Assembly (NCBI RefSeq): GCF_000384295.1 | Contig: NZ_KB913037.1 | Coordinates: forward strand, 474,762 to 538,761 | Length of the DNA stretch: 64,000 bases | Direction: 5' to 3' | DNA from: Amycolatopsis balhimycina FH 1894 | Lineage (GTDB): Bacteria; Actinomycetota; Actinomycetes; Mycobacteriales; Pseudonocardiaceae | Part shown: positions 37,001 through 44,072 of the stretch, piece by piece | How the letters are laid out: the number at the start of each line of letters is the position of its first letter | Numbering within the stretch: the first letter of the stretch is position 1 | The notes under the pieces: model-generated | Databases searched by the model: none | What the model was told of the DNA's origin: nothing | Seen by the model: the letters and a program-made list of their open reading frames with translations, nothing else | Made by a program: the position numbers and the translations under genes

Positions 37001-37618
37001 GGTGCCGAGCAGCATGGTGCCGGTCGTTTCGACGGTGATCGAAGCGAGGATCGGCACGTGCCGCCCTTCGGCGGCCATCGCCCGCTTCGCGCCGACGATC
37101 GACGCCTTCGTCTGCAGGATGTCTTGGGTGGTCTCGACGATCACCGCGTCGGCGCCGCCGGCCAGCAGGCCCCGGACCTCTTCGGCGTAGGCGTCACGCA
37201 GCGTGGTGAACGGCGCGTGCCCGAGCGTCGGGAGCTTCGTGCCCGGGCCGACCGAGCCGAGCACGAACCGCGGGCGGTCCGGCGTCGCGAACTCGTCGGC
37301 GGTCTCGCGGGCCAGCCGCGCGCCGGCCTCGGAGAGTTCGAAGATCCGCTCGGTGATGTCGTACTCGGCGAAATTGGCGAAATTGGCCCCGAAAGTGTTC
37401 GTTTCGACCGCGTCCGCACCGGCCTCGAGGTACCCGCGGTGGACCGAGCGGACCACGTCCGGGCGTGTCACGTTGAGGATCTCGTTGCAGCCCTCCAGGC
37501 CGCCGAAGTCGGCCAGGCTCAGGTCGTGGGCCTGCAGGGCGGTGCCCATCGCCCCGTCGGCCACCAGGACGCGCGAGCGCAGGGCATCGAGGAACGGCGA
37601 CGACAGGCGATCGGACAT
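34055..37618 (-). CDS. metH: cobalamin-dependent methionine synthase
   Basis: An 1187-residue enzyme transferring the methyl group of 5-methyltetrahydrofolate to homocysteine via cobalamin. Domains in order: homocysteine-binding barrel with zinc Cys GGCCGTTDEH (about 1-310), pterin-binding barrel (about 330-610, MIGERTNANGSKAFR), cobalamin cap and Rossmann domain with GDVHDIGKNLV that provides the lower His ligand, and the reactivation domain (about 900-1187) binding SAM. All are intact and the length is normal. ATG 37618. Leader gene of metH-HAD; divergent from the PAC2 gene. Confidence 0.97.
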   Translation of the reverse strand: MSDRLSSPFLDALRSRVLVADGAMGTALQAHDLSLADFGGLEGCNEILNVTRPDVVRSVHRGYLEAGADAVETNTFGANFANFAEYDITERIFELSEAGARLARETADEFATPDRPRFVLGSVGPGTKLPTLGHAPFTTLRDAYAEEVRGLLAGGADAVIVETTQDILQTKASIVGAKRAMAAEGRHVPILASITVETTGTMLLGTEVGAALAALEPLGIDVIGLNCATGPAEMSEHLRQLAKHARVPLSVMPNAGLPELGPGGAVYPLGPEALVAALTGFVREFGVGLVGGCCGTTDEHIRQLAAAVSETKPVPRRPRPEPGVSSLYQAVPFKQDASVLMIGERTNANGSKAFRTAMLAGHFDDCVEIAREQTRDGAHLLDLCVDYVGRDGAADMAELAGRLATASTLPIMLDSTEVPVLRAGLERLGGRCAVNSVNYEDGDGPESRFAQVMALVSEFGAAVVALTIDEEGQARTAEKKAAIATRLIEDITGNWGLRTSDVIIDALTFTIATGQEESRRDGIETIEAIREIKRRHPEVQTTLGLSNISFGLNPAARQVLNSVFLHECVQAGLDTAIVHASKILPMARIPDDQRAVALDLLYDRRREGYDPLQELMALFEGVSAASSKASRAEELAALPLFERLERRIVDGERTGLTDDLDAALKQRPALQIINDTLLSGMKTVGELFGSGQMQLPFVLQSAEVMKAAVAHLEPHMEKDDDSGKGRIVLATVRGDVHDIGKNLVDIILSNNGYEVVNLGIKQPITTILDAAQENGADAIGMSGLLVKSTVIMKENLQEMNSRGVSARWPVLLGGAALTRSYVENDLSELYLGDVRYARDAFEGLRLMDAIMAAKRGESPLVDADAEKKRQERKERRERSLRIAEVRKARAASAEALEGPPPARSDVATDVPLPTPPFWGSRVVKGVALADYAAMLDERATFMGQWGLKGARGGAGPTYDELVESEGRPRLRYWLDRLTADGVLAHAAVVYGYFPCHAEGDDLVVLAEPSLDAPERLRFTFPRQRRDRRLCLADFYRPREFASDGVVDVVPFTVVTMGQPIADYANELFAANAYRDYLEVHGLGVQLAEALAEYWHCRIRQELTFPGGVAVASEDPDDVEDFFKLGYRGARFSLGYGACPDLEDRAKIVALLEPGRIGVKLSEEFQLHPEQSTDAIVCHHPEAKYFNT

Positions 37619-37656
37619 GCTGAACAGCGTAAGGCCGGTGGTCGTAGGCTGGTCCG

Positions 37657-38562
37657 GTGAGTGAGCCCGTCGACGAGACCCCGCGGCCGCCCGGCGACCG
37701 CCCCGAACCCTCCCGGCCGCTGATGGTGGTCGCCTTCGAAGGCTGGAACGACGCAGGTGACGCGGCCAGCCGGGCGGTCGAGCACCTGCAGCTGAACTGG
37801 GACGCCACGCAGCTGGCGGAACTGGAGCCCGACGACTACTACGACTTCCAGGTCAGCCGCCCGACCGTCCGGATGGTGGACGGCGTCACTCGCCGGGTGG
37901 ACTGGCCGACCACGACGCTCTCGGTGTGCCGTCCCGACGGCTTCGACCGCGACGTGGTCCTCGTCCAGGGCCCCGAGCCGAACATGCGCTGGCGCGCGTT
38001 CTGCGCCGAGCTGCTGAAGCACATCGAGCAGCTGAACGTCGCGACGGTCGTGACGCTGGGGGCGCTGCTCGCCGACACCGCGCACACCCGGCCGGTCCCG
38101 GTCACCGGGACGGCGTACGACAAGGACACCGCCTCGCTCTACGGGCTCGACCTGAACAACTACCAGGGCCCCACCGGCATCGTCGGCATCCTGCAGGACT
38201 ACTGCGTGCAGGCGGGCATCCCGGCCGTCTCGATCTGGGCGGCGGTGCCGCACTACGTGTCGCACCCGCCGTCCCCGAAGGCGACGCTGGCCCTGCTGCA
38301 CAAGCTGGAGGACATCCTCGACGTCGAGATCCCGCTCGGGGCGCTGCCGGAGCAGTCCGAGGAGTGGCAGCGCACGGTCAGCGAGATGGCCGACGAGGAC
38401 GAAGAGATCAGCGAGTACGTCCGCAGCCTCGAAGAGCGCGGCGACGCCCAGAGCGAGGTCGCCGAGCAGGACGTCAGCGGCGACAAGATCGCCGCCGAGT
38501 TCGAGCGGTACCTCCGCCGCCGCGGCCGGGGCGGCGGCCAGGAAGGCTTCGGCCTGCGCTGA
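37657..38562 (+). CDS. PAC2-family protein
   Basis: A 301-residue protein with the PAC2 fold (FEGWNDAGDAASRAVEHL at the start, QGPEPNMRWRAFCAELL, TLGALLADTAHTRPVPVTGTA, GPTGIVGILQDYCVQAGIPAVSIWAAVPHYV). PAC2 is the proteasome assembly chaperone family; a copy beside the Pup-proteasome cluster is conserved in actinobacteria (Rv2125), though its role there is unproven. The C-terminus is acidic then Arg/Gly-rich. GTG 37657. It converges on the phosphotriesterase gene with a 1-bp gap. Confidence 0.9.
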   Translation: MSEPVDETPRPPGDRPEPSRPLMVVAFEGWNDAGDAASRAVEHLQLNWDATQLAELEPDDYYDFQVSRPTVRMVDGVTRRVDWPTTTLSVCRPDGFDRDVVLVQGPEPNMRWRAFCAELLKHIEQLNVATVVTLGALLADTAHTRPVPVTGTAYDKDTASLYGLDLNNYQGPTGIVGILQDYCVQAGIPAVSIWAAVPHYVSHPPSPKATLALLHKLEDILDVEIPLGALPEQSEEWQRTVSEMADEDEEISEYVRSLEERGDAQSEVAEQDVSGDKIAAEFERYLRRRGRGGGQEGFGLR

Positions 38563-38563
38563 G

Positions 38564-39508
38564 TCACTTGCGCCAGCTGGTGGCGAACGCCCGGGCGGGG
38601 TTCGCCACCAGCATGGCCGTGACGAGGTCGCCGCCGAGCCGCTTGGTCAGCCGCGGCACGAGCGTGGTCAGCAGGTAACGCATCCCCGGGCCTTCGGCGG
38701 CGTAGCGGGCCGCGGCCGTCGTCGTGTCTCCGCCGAGCAGGAGCTGACCGCCGTGCCCGGCCGCGACCAGTGCCTCCAAGCCGTCCGCGAGCCGCCAGTC
38801 GGTCGCGTGGTTGGCACGGGACGGGCCGTCGAAGGCCAGGAACACGCCGGTTTCGGCGATCTCGCGCTGGACCCTCGGGTCCGGGTTGCGGTTGAGGTGG
38901 CCGAGGATCACCCGGTCGGGTGGCACGCCCAGCTTCTCGCACAGCAGGTCGGCGACTTCGAGGCCCGCGGTGCCCAATTCCAGGTGAACGGCGATCGGCG
39001 CACCCGTCTCGTCGTGCGCCACCGCGGCGGCCGTCAGCGTCAGCCGCGCGTGGGAGTCGACCCCGTGGTAGCCGCCGGCGACCTTGATCAGCCCGGCGCG
39101 CGGCCCGGTCCGCGGTTCGTGGGGCAGGTCGGTGGGCGGAGTGCCTTCGACCAGGTCGTCGACGAAGACCCGGACAAGGTCGTCGACCACCCCGTTCAGC
39201 ACGGCCGGCGAGTAGTGCGCGGCCCGGTGGAGGCCGGTGGCCGCCACCACGTGCATCCCCAGTTCCTCGGCCATCCAGGCCAGCTTGTGGGTCCGGCGCC
39301 CGAGGCCGAACGGTGTCCACTGCACGACAGCCGCCCCACCCATCCCCTGGAAGCCCAGGAGGTCTTCGATCGCGAGCGTCGGGTCGTCCAGCTCCTGGCC
39401 CGGCAGCAGCTTCGAGGCGAAGAAGAGGTGGTCGTGCGAGTTCGTCACGCCCAGTTCGGCGGGATCGATGTCCCCCAGCACCGTGCGGACCTTGGGTTCC
39501 CCGGTCAC
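38564..39508 (-). CDS. phosphotriesterase-family hydrolase
   Basis: A 314-residue amidohydrolase-fold protein. Metal ligands appear as NSHDHLFF (HxH), the Lys in GLIKVAGGY, His in PIAVHLELGT and ILGHLNRNPD and Asp in LLLGGDTTT. This places it in the phosphotriesterase/lactonase family; the substrate may be a lactone. GTG 39508. Divergent from the CGNR-like regulator, with a 6-bp dyad operator in the 38-bp gap, so it is probably controlled by it. Confidence 0.88.
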   Translation of the reverse strand: MTGEPKVRTVLGDIDPAELGVTNSHDHLFFASKLLPGQELDDPTLAIEDLLGFQGMGGAAVVQWTPFGLGRRTHKLAWMAEELGMHVVAATGLHRAAHYSPAVLNGVVDDLVRVFVDDLVEGTPPTDLPHEPRTGPRAGLIKVAGGYHGVDSHARLTLTAAAVAHDETGAPIAVHLELGTAGLEVADLLCEKLGVPPDRVILGHLNRNPDPRVQREIAETGVFLAFDGPSRANHATDWRLADGLEALVAAGHGGQLLLGGDTTTAAARYAAEGPGMRYLLTTLVPRLTKRLGGDLVTAMLVANPARAFATSWRK

Positions 39509-39518
39509 GATCGCGAGT

Positions 39519-39537
39519 GTAACGCCTCAACCGTTAC
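39519..39537. promoter_or_regulatory. operator dyad between phosphotriesterase and CGNR-like regulator
   Basis: GTAACG (39519-39524) and CGTTAC (39532-39537) form a perfect 6-bp inverted repeat with a 7-bp spacer. It fills the 38-bp gap between the two divergent starts, so a bound regulator would affect both. The CGNR-like protein is the natural candidate. Confidence 0.65.
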
Positions 39538-39546
39538 GATGGCGAG

Positions 39547-40092
39547 GTGCCCGACGACTTCCGCCTCGACATGGGGGCGCCCTGGCTGAACCTGCTCGCC
39601 ACCCGCGGCCGCCACTTCGGGCCGCAGCCGGTCGAACGGATCCCGACGGTCGAGCGGCTGCGTGACTGGCTCGCCCAGGTTGAACTGACGCCACTCGCGC
39701 CGGTCACGTACGCCGACCTGCGCACGGCCCACCGGCTCCGCGAGATCCTACGCGAACTCGCACTGGGCGCGACCGACGGGGTTCCGCCGAGAGCCGACCA
39801 GGTGAGCCCGCTGACGGCCTTCCTCAAGACCGAGCCGGTCCACCTCGCCGCGCTCGACCGGCTGCACCGCAGCGCCCCCGCGACCGCCGGCGACGCGCTC
39901 GGCCGGCTGGCGCACCAAGCCGCGGACTGGCTCACCGGACCGCTGCGGGCGGACCTGCGGGCGTGCCCCGAGCAGGACTGCCGCGGTGTCTTCGCCGATC
40001 CGGGCGGGCGGCGTCGCTGGTGTCCCTCCCCCGCCTGCGCCAGCCGGGGCCGCGTGCGCGCGCTCAGGGAGCGGCGGCGCGACGGATCATGA
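39547..40092 (+). CDS. ABATE/CGNR zinc-finger-like regulator with variant CGNR motif
   Basis: A 181-residue regulator. The N-terminal helical domain (LDMGAPWLNLLATRG) fits the ABATE stress-regulator domain. The C-terminus has a four-Cys treble clef (ACPEQDCRGVF and WCPSPACASRGRVRALR). The motif that names the family, CGNR, reads CASR here, so the DNA-binding part is altered while the Cys are kept. GTG 39547. It converges with the metallophosphoesterase at the hairpin 40104-40150 and is divergent from the phosphotriesterase. Confidence 0.85.
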   Translation: MPDDFRLDMGAPWLNLLATRGRHFGPQPVERIPTVERLRDWLAQVELTPLAPVTYADLRTAHRLREILRELALGATDGVPPRADQVSPLTAFLKTEPVHLAALDRLHRSAPATAGDALGRLAHQAADWLTGPLRADLRACPEQDCRGVFADPGGRRRWCPSPACASRGRVRALRERRRDGS

Positions 40093-40103
40093 GCGCCCGT
40101 TCC

Positions 40104-40150
40104 ATGAGGGGCACCCTCATGGACTTGAGAACCATGAGGGTGCCCCTCAT
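40104..40150. terminator. 19-bp hairpin with palindromic arms between convergent genes
   Basis: Arms 40104-40122 and 40132-40150 pair perfectly; the 9-nt loop is ACTTGAGAA. Each arm is itself a near palindrome (ATGAGGG and CCCTCAT). The stop codon of the metallophosphoesterase falls inside the right arm. It separates the convergent CGNR-like gene and the metallophosphoesterase. Confidence 0.85.
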
Positions 40151-40980
40151 GACGGCCAGAGGATGCGGCGCATCGGCACCGCGCCCCGCGCCCGCTTCCG
40201 CCACTCCCGCGGATAGCCCAGCGAGACCTCTTCGAAGCGGACGCCGTCGGCCTCGGTGGTGCGCGGGATGTGCAGGTGGCCGTAGACGGCGATCTCCGCG
40301 CGGTAGCGGACGTGCCAGTCCTCGGTCTTCGTGGTGCCGCACCACAGCGCGAACTCCGGCCAGTACAGCGGCGCCGTGGGGTGCCGGTGCAGCGGCCAGT
40401 GCGACATCAGGATCGTGCCGTGGTCCTCGGGGATCGCGTCGAGGCGTTCGGTGCTGATCTTGAGCCGGTCCGCGCACCACGCCTGCCGGCTCGGGTACGG
40501 GTCGGGGTGCAGGAAGTACTCGTCCGTGCACACCACACCGGCCTCCCTGGCCTGGCGCAGGGCCTCCTGAAGGGACTTGCCCGCCGCCTCCGGGGTCCGC
40601 CAGCTGTAGTCGTAGAGCAAGAACAGCGGCGCGATCGTCAGCGGCCGCGTGCCGTGCCGCCAGACCGGGAACTCGTCCTCCGGCGTCAGCACGCCGATCT
40701 CGCGGCACTGCTCGACGAGATACTCGTAGCGAGCCTGGCCCCGCAGCTGGCACTCGTCGTTCTTCGTCGTCCACAGCTCGTGGTTGCCCGGGACCCAGAC
40801 GACCTTCGCGAACCGGTCGCGCAGGGTCTTCAACGTCCCGATGGTCGCTTCGGCCAGCTCGGCGACGTCACCGGCGACGAGCAGCCAGTCTTCGGGCGTC
40901 TCCGGGACGACTCCGTCGAGGATCGGGCCGTTGCCCTCATGGGTCACGTGGAGGTCGCTCGTGGCGAAGAGGTGCGGCAC
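40147..40980 (-). CDS. metallophosphoesterase
   Basis: A 277-residue calcineurin-like phosphoesterase. Metal-binding motifs are ATSDLHVTHEG (DxH), LLVAGDVAE (GD), WVPGNHELW (GNHE), MSHWPLH and YGHLHIPR (GHLH). Possible substrates include cyclic nucleotides, nucleotides or phosphoproteins; none is indicated. GTG 40980 follows GGAGGGG closely. It overlaps the 3' end of the MFS gene by 37 bp on the same strand, which is unusually long. Confidence 0.9.
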   Translation of the reverse strand: MPHLFATSDLHVTHEGNGPILDGVVPETPEDWLLVAGDVAELAEATIGTLKTLRDRFAKVVWVPGNHELWTTKNDECQLRGQARYEYLVEQCREIGVLTPEDEFPVWRHGTRPLTIAPLFLLYDYSWRTPEAAGKSLQEALRQAREAGVVCTDEYFLHPDPYPSRQAWCADRLKISTERLDAIPEDHGTILMSHWPLHRHPTAPLYWPEFALWCGTTKTEDWHVRYRAEIAVYGHLHIPRTTEADGVRFEEVSLGYPREWRKRARGAVPMRRILWPS

Positions 40981-42218
40981 CCCTCCACCGTAACCACCGC
41001 GGGGGCGGGGGCCTCGCGAAACCTGCGGTTCCCCCGGGTTCCCGGCCCGAGCGCGACGATTCCGGCGAGGACGTAGACGCCGGCCTGGACGTTCAGTAAC
41101 AGCGCCGGGCCGGTCGTGGCGACCAGGGTGCCCGCCAGCAGCGCGCCGGCGGTGGTGAACGTGGCGACGAGGGCGAACGTCGTGCTCAGCACCCGCCCGG
41201 CGCGCCCGGGCGCGACCGCGCTCTGGACTTCCGACAGCACTCCGGCGCCGACGACCACGCCGGGGGCGCCCGCCAGCACGAACAACCCGACGTACACACC
41301 CAGCGCCGTCGTGACCGCGGAGAGGTTCCAGATCACCGCGGACACCAGGCCGAGCACGATCGAACCCCAGCCGAGCAGCGCGGCGGGCGCCACCCGCCGC
41401 GCCACGGTGGCCAGGGCGAACCCGGCGGCGAGCCCGCCGAGGGCCTGCACGCCCCGCAGCAGCCCGGCGTCGGCTTCGCTGCCGCCGAGCACGTCCAGGA
41501 CGTACACCACGAACAGCACCAGGAACATGCCCTGGGCCAGCGAGGTGAACACCAGCGCGAGCCCGGTGCGCCACAGGCGCCGGTTGTGCGTCAGCTCCCG
41601 CAGGCCGTCCAGCCAGGCGCGCACCACCGGTTCCCGCGCCGCGGCCGGCGCCGGGGCACTGACCCGGCGGAACGGCTTGGCCAGCAGTGCCGCCGCCACC
41701 ACGAGGACGGCCAGGTAGCCGGTGATGACGTCCGCGAGCCCGCCGAAGCCCAGCAGCGCGCCGCCCGCCCAGCCGCCGGCCAGCCGGGCGACGCTGCCGT
41801 TGACGCTCATCGGCCCGTTGGCGCCGGTCACTTCCCCGACGCCGACCAGTTCCGGGACCAGCGCGTTGCGCGCGGGTTCGAACACCGACGCCAGCGACGC
41901 CTGCGCGGCCATCACCGCGTACACCACGACGACGCCGGGTTCGGCCAGCAGCGGGAGCGCCACGACGGCGAGCCCGCAGCAGACGCCGAACAGCACCGCC
42001 CGGCGGTTCCACCGGTCCGCGACGACGCCCGCGACCGGGCTCAGCAGCACCGCGGGCAGCAGGCCGAGCACGATGCTCAGTGCCGTCGTCGCGGCGGAAC
42101 CGGTGCGCTGGAAGACGTAGACCGGCAACGCCACCTGCAGCATCCACTCGGCCGTCTCACCGAAGAAGGCGGCCACCCACAACCGGGCGAACGCCGGAAC
42201 CCCCAGCAGCTGCTTCAT
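40944..42218 (-). CDS. MFS transporter
   Basis: A 424-residue major facilitator with about twelve hydrophobic segments. Motif-A-like VVADRWNRRAVLFG follows helix 2, and FEPARNALVPELV resembles the macrolide-efflux/EntS subgroup (MFS_3), suggesting drug or siderophore export. ATG 42218 overlaps the upstream regulator stop by 4 bp (ATGA), so it is co-translated with it. Substrate unknown; the neighbouring ArsR-like regulator and its operator should control it. Confidence 0.9.
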   Translation of the reverse strand: MKQLLGVPAFARLWVAAFFGETAEWMLQVALPVYVFQRTGSAATTALSIVLGLLPAVLLSPVAGVVADRWNRRAVLFGVCCGLAVVALPLLAEPGVVVVYAVMAAQASLASVFEPARNALVPELVGVGEVTGANGPMSVNGSVARLAGGWAGGALLGFGGLADVITGYLAVLVVAAALLAKPFRRVSAPAPAAAREPVVRAWLDGLRELTHNRRLWRTGLALVFTSLAQGMFLVLFVVYVLDVLGGSEADAGLLRGVQALGGLAAGFALATVARRVAPAALLGWGSIVLGLVSAVIWNLSAVTTALGVYVGLFVLAGAPGVVVGAGVLSEVQSAVAPGRAGRVLSTTFALVATFTTAGALLAGTLVATTGPALLLNVQAGVYVLAGIVALGPGTRGNRRFREAPAPAVVTVEGCRTSSPRATST

Positions 42219-42802
42219 TCCTCCGCCTTCCCCGAGTGTTCGATGCGCGGGAACGCCCGCAGGCCGACGTGCACCGGGCGCGCGTCCGGCGGCGCGTCGG
42301 TCCGGATGGCGCCGACGTACGGACGGACCAGCGCGTCGATCGCTTCGGTCAGCCGGGTCAGCTCCGCCGGCGTGACGCGCAGGGCGTAGGTCGACAGCCC
42401 GGTCGCGGCGCGCCAGGCCGGGTCGAGGTCGTCGAGCGAGTCCAGGTACCGCTGGGTCAGCTCCTGCTCGTGGGTCAGCGTCGCGCCGACCATGCCCAGC
42501 TGCGCGGCCCGGTGCGCCGGGTCGTCCGCGAGCTCCCCCATCTCCAGGCCGACCTGCCGGGCGCGCCACGGCCGTTCGCGACCGTCCTCGGCCTCGGCCC
42601 GCTCGACCAGGCCGTACTGCGCGAGCTGCCGCAGGTGCCAGCTGCAGTTGGACGCCGTCGAGCCGACCGCCTCGGCGCACTCGCTCGCGGTGCGCGGGCC
42701 GACGGCGGTGAGGTGGTTCAGCAGCGCCGACCGCAGCGGGTGCGCCAGGGCACGCAGCAGCTCGACGTCCTCGATCCGCTTGCGCGGCGGCAGCTCGGCC
42801 AT
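42215..42802 (-). CDS. ArsR-like winged-helix regulator of the adjacent MFS gene
   Basis: A 195-residue DNA-binding protein. The winged helix is EDVELLRALAHPLRSALLNHLTAVGPRTASECAEAVGSTASNCSWHLRQLAQYGLVERA, the HTH_20/ArsR form, followed by a helical effector domain. It starts at ATG 42802; a longer frame to 42931 runs through the operator and is rejected. It lies directly downstream of a 30-bp nested palindrome (42816-42845) that is almost surely its operator. Co-transcribed with the MFS exporter. Confidence 0.88.
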   Translation of the reverse strand: MAELPPRKRIEDVELLRALAHPLRSALLNHLTAVGPRTASECAEAVGSTASNCSWHLRQLAQYGLVERAEAEDGRERPWRARQVGLEMGELADDPAHRAAQLGMVGATLTHEQELTQRYLDSLDDLDPAWRAATGLSTYALRVTPAELTRLTEAIDALVRPYVGAIRTDAPPDARPVHVGLRAFPRIEHSGKAEE

Positions 42803-42815
42803 CGGTGCCCCAATC

Positions 42816-42845
42816 TGAAAGCTCTCTTTCGAAAGTACTCTTTCA
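42816..42845. promoter_or_regulatory. 30-bp nested palindrome, operator of the ArsR-like regulator
   Basis: Outer arms TGAAAG (42816-42821) and CTTTCA (42840-42845) and the inner palindrome CTTTCGAAAG (42826-42835) share one centre between 42830 and 42831. It lies 13 bp upstream of the regulator start on the minus strand, so it probably holds the promoter. Two dimers could bind the inner and outer sites. Confidence 0.8.
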
Positions 42846-42896
42846 TAGTTCGTCCCGCCTGCGGGTTTGTCAACCGGGTCCGCTATCGTTCGCAGG

Positions 42897-42923
42897 GCAG
42901 TGACTGCCCGGAGCAGTGACTGC
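42897..42923. promoter_or_regulatory. two GCAGTGACTGC palindromes at the MarR start
   Basis: GCAGTGACTGC occurs at 42897-42907 and 42913-42923; each is a palindrome (GCAGT-G-ACTGC) and they lie 16 bp apart, about 1.5 helical turns. The second contains the GTG start at 42916. MarR proteins bind such dyads over their own promoters, so autoregulation is likely. Confidence 0.65.
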
Positions 42924-43425
42924 GTCGTCACCCGACCTTGGATGGACGTTGCCCGACCAGCGCGAACTCGCCACCGCCGCCGCCCTCGCCCTCCCCCGGT
43001 TCGTGGGCTCGACCGCGCTCTTCCACGCGGCGGTCGCCGAGCGGATGGCCGTCACCCCGACCGAGCTACACTGCCTGCACCTGCTGCACGGCGGCGTCAG
43101 CGACTCCCCGACCGAGCTCGCCCGGCTGCTCGGGATGTCCACGGGCGCGTTCACCCGGCTGCTCGACCGGATGGAACGGAACCGGCTCGCCGAACGCGCC
43201 CCCGATCCCGCCGACCGCCGCCGGCTCGTCGTCCGGCCCCTGCCCGACCGGATGGCCGAACTCGCCGAGCTGTACGCGCCGATGGCCCGGTTCGTCGGCG
43301 ACCGGCTCGCCCGCTTCGACCGCCGGCAGCTCACGGCGTTGCTCGAGTTCCTCACCGACGGCACCGCGGCGGCCGAACGGTCGACCATGCAGCTGCCGGA
43401 TGTGACCCAGGCCATATCGAGTTGA
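42916..43425 (+). CDS. MarR-family transcriptional regulator
   Basis: A 169-residue winged-helix protein: TPTELHCLHLLHGGVSDSPTELARLLGMSTGAFTRLLDRMERNRLAERAPDPADRRRLVVRPL is the MarR helix-turn-helix and wing with DxR at its tip. GTG 42916 with CCGGAG upstream gives the full helical dimer region. It lies 12 bp before the ABC ATPase remnant and faces away from the ArsR-like regulator. It carries two palindromes over its start. Ligand unknown, probably phenolic or drug-like. Confidence 0.9.
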   Translation: MTASSPDLGWTLPDQRELATAAALALPRFVGSTALFHAAVAERMAVTPTELHCLHLLHGGVSDSPTELARLLGMSTGAFTRLLDRMERNRLAERAPDPADRRRLVVRPLPDRMAELAELYAPMARFVGDRLARFDRRQLTALLEFLTDGTAAAERSTMQLPDVTQAISS

Positions 43426-43437
43426 CTAACTCTACGG

Positions 43438-43995
43438 GTGCGTGCCCTGGAAGTTCCAGGGCGCCTTCGGTTGCCGCGGCTCGACATCGGCGGCTCGGCC
43501 CGGCTGCTCGTCACCGGCGGCAACGGAGCCGGGAAGTCGACGCTCCTGCACGTGCTGGCCGGACGGCTGGCGCCCGCCGGCGGAACCGTCCACTTCGGAC
43601 ACGGCGTGCGGGCCGGGCTGCTGGAGCAGGACGTCGTGTTCCCCGCCCCGGAGCGGAATGCGGCCAAGGTGTACCGGGACGCGCTCGGCGAGGACGCTCC
43701 CCCGCTGAGCCGGCTCGGCCTGCTGGCTTCCCGCGACCTGCGCCAGCCCGTCGGGGCACTGTCGGTGGGCCAGCGCCGCCGGCTGGCGCTGGCGATCCTG
43801 CTCGCCGAGCCGCCGGACGTCCTCCTGCTGGACGAGCCGACGAACCACATTTCGCTGACCCTGGCGGAAGAGCTGTTCGCCGCGCTCGACACGGCACCGG
43901 GCGCCGTCGTCATGGCGTCCCACGACCGCTGGCTGCGCCGGGACTGGTCAGGCGACCACCTGGAGCTGGCCGTAGGCCAACCCGCCGCCGTATAG
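43438..43995 (+). CDS. single ABC ATPase domain, probable ABC-F remnant
   Basis: A 185-residue protein with one complete nucleotide-binding domain: Walker A TGGNGAGKSTLL, signature LSVGQRRRLALA, Walker B LLLDEPTNHIS. The DEPTNH box and the order identify the ABC-F (ribosome antibiotic-protection or translation-factor) class, which needs two such domains in tandem joined by a linker. Only the second half is here, beginning 12 bp after the MarR stop. It is therefore probably truncated by deletion. Expression with MarR is possible; activity is doubtful. GTG 43438. Confidence 0.8.
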   Translation: MRALEVPGRLRLPRLDIGGSARLLVTGGNGAGKSTLLHVLAGRLAPAGGTVHFGHGVRAGLLEQDVVFPAPERNAAKVYRDALGEDAPPLSRLGLLASRDLRQPVGALSVGQRRRLALAILLAEPPDVLLLDEPTNHISLTLAEELFAALDTAPGAVVMASHDRWLRRDWSGDHLELAVGQPAAV

Positions 43996-44005
43996 GCCGT
44001 TATAC
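43990..44005. promoter_or_regulatory. 16-bp palindrome, copy 3 with one mismatch
   Basis: GTATAGGCCGTTATAC differs from the copies at 17590 and 19766 by one base in the spacer. It covers the stop codon of the ABC ATPase remnant and lies before the 44018 hairpin. No gene start is near, so it may be a relic of a lost promoter or a site used for something else. Confidence 0.5.
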
Positions 44006-44017
44006 ACTCACCAAAAG

Positions 44018-44068
44018 CCGTGAATGGCACATTGAGGGACTCTAAGTCCCTCAATGTGCCATTCACGG
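44018..44068. terminator. 24-bp perfect hairpin between ABC remnant and mshC (repeat-family member)
   Basis: Arms 44018-44041 and 44045-44068 pair without mismatch; the loop is three bases (CTA). It is the closest relative of the hairpin at 6926. It separates convergent genes, so it likely ends both transcripts. The arms are near palindromes around GCA and TGC. Confidence 0.85.
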
Positions 44069-44072
44069 ACAG

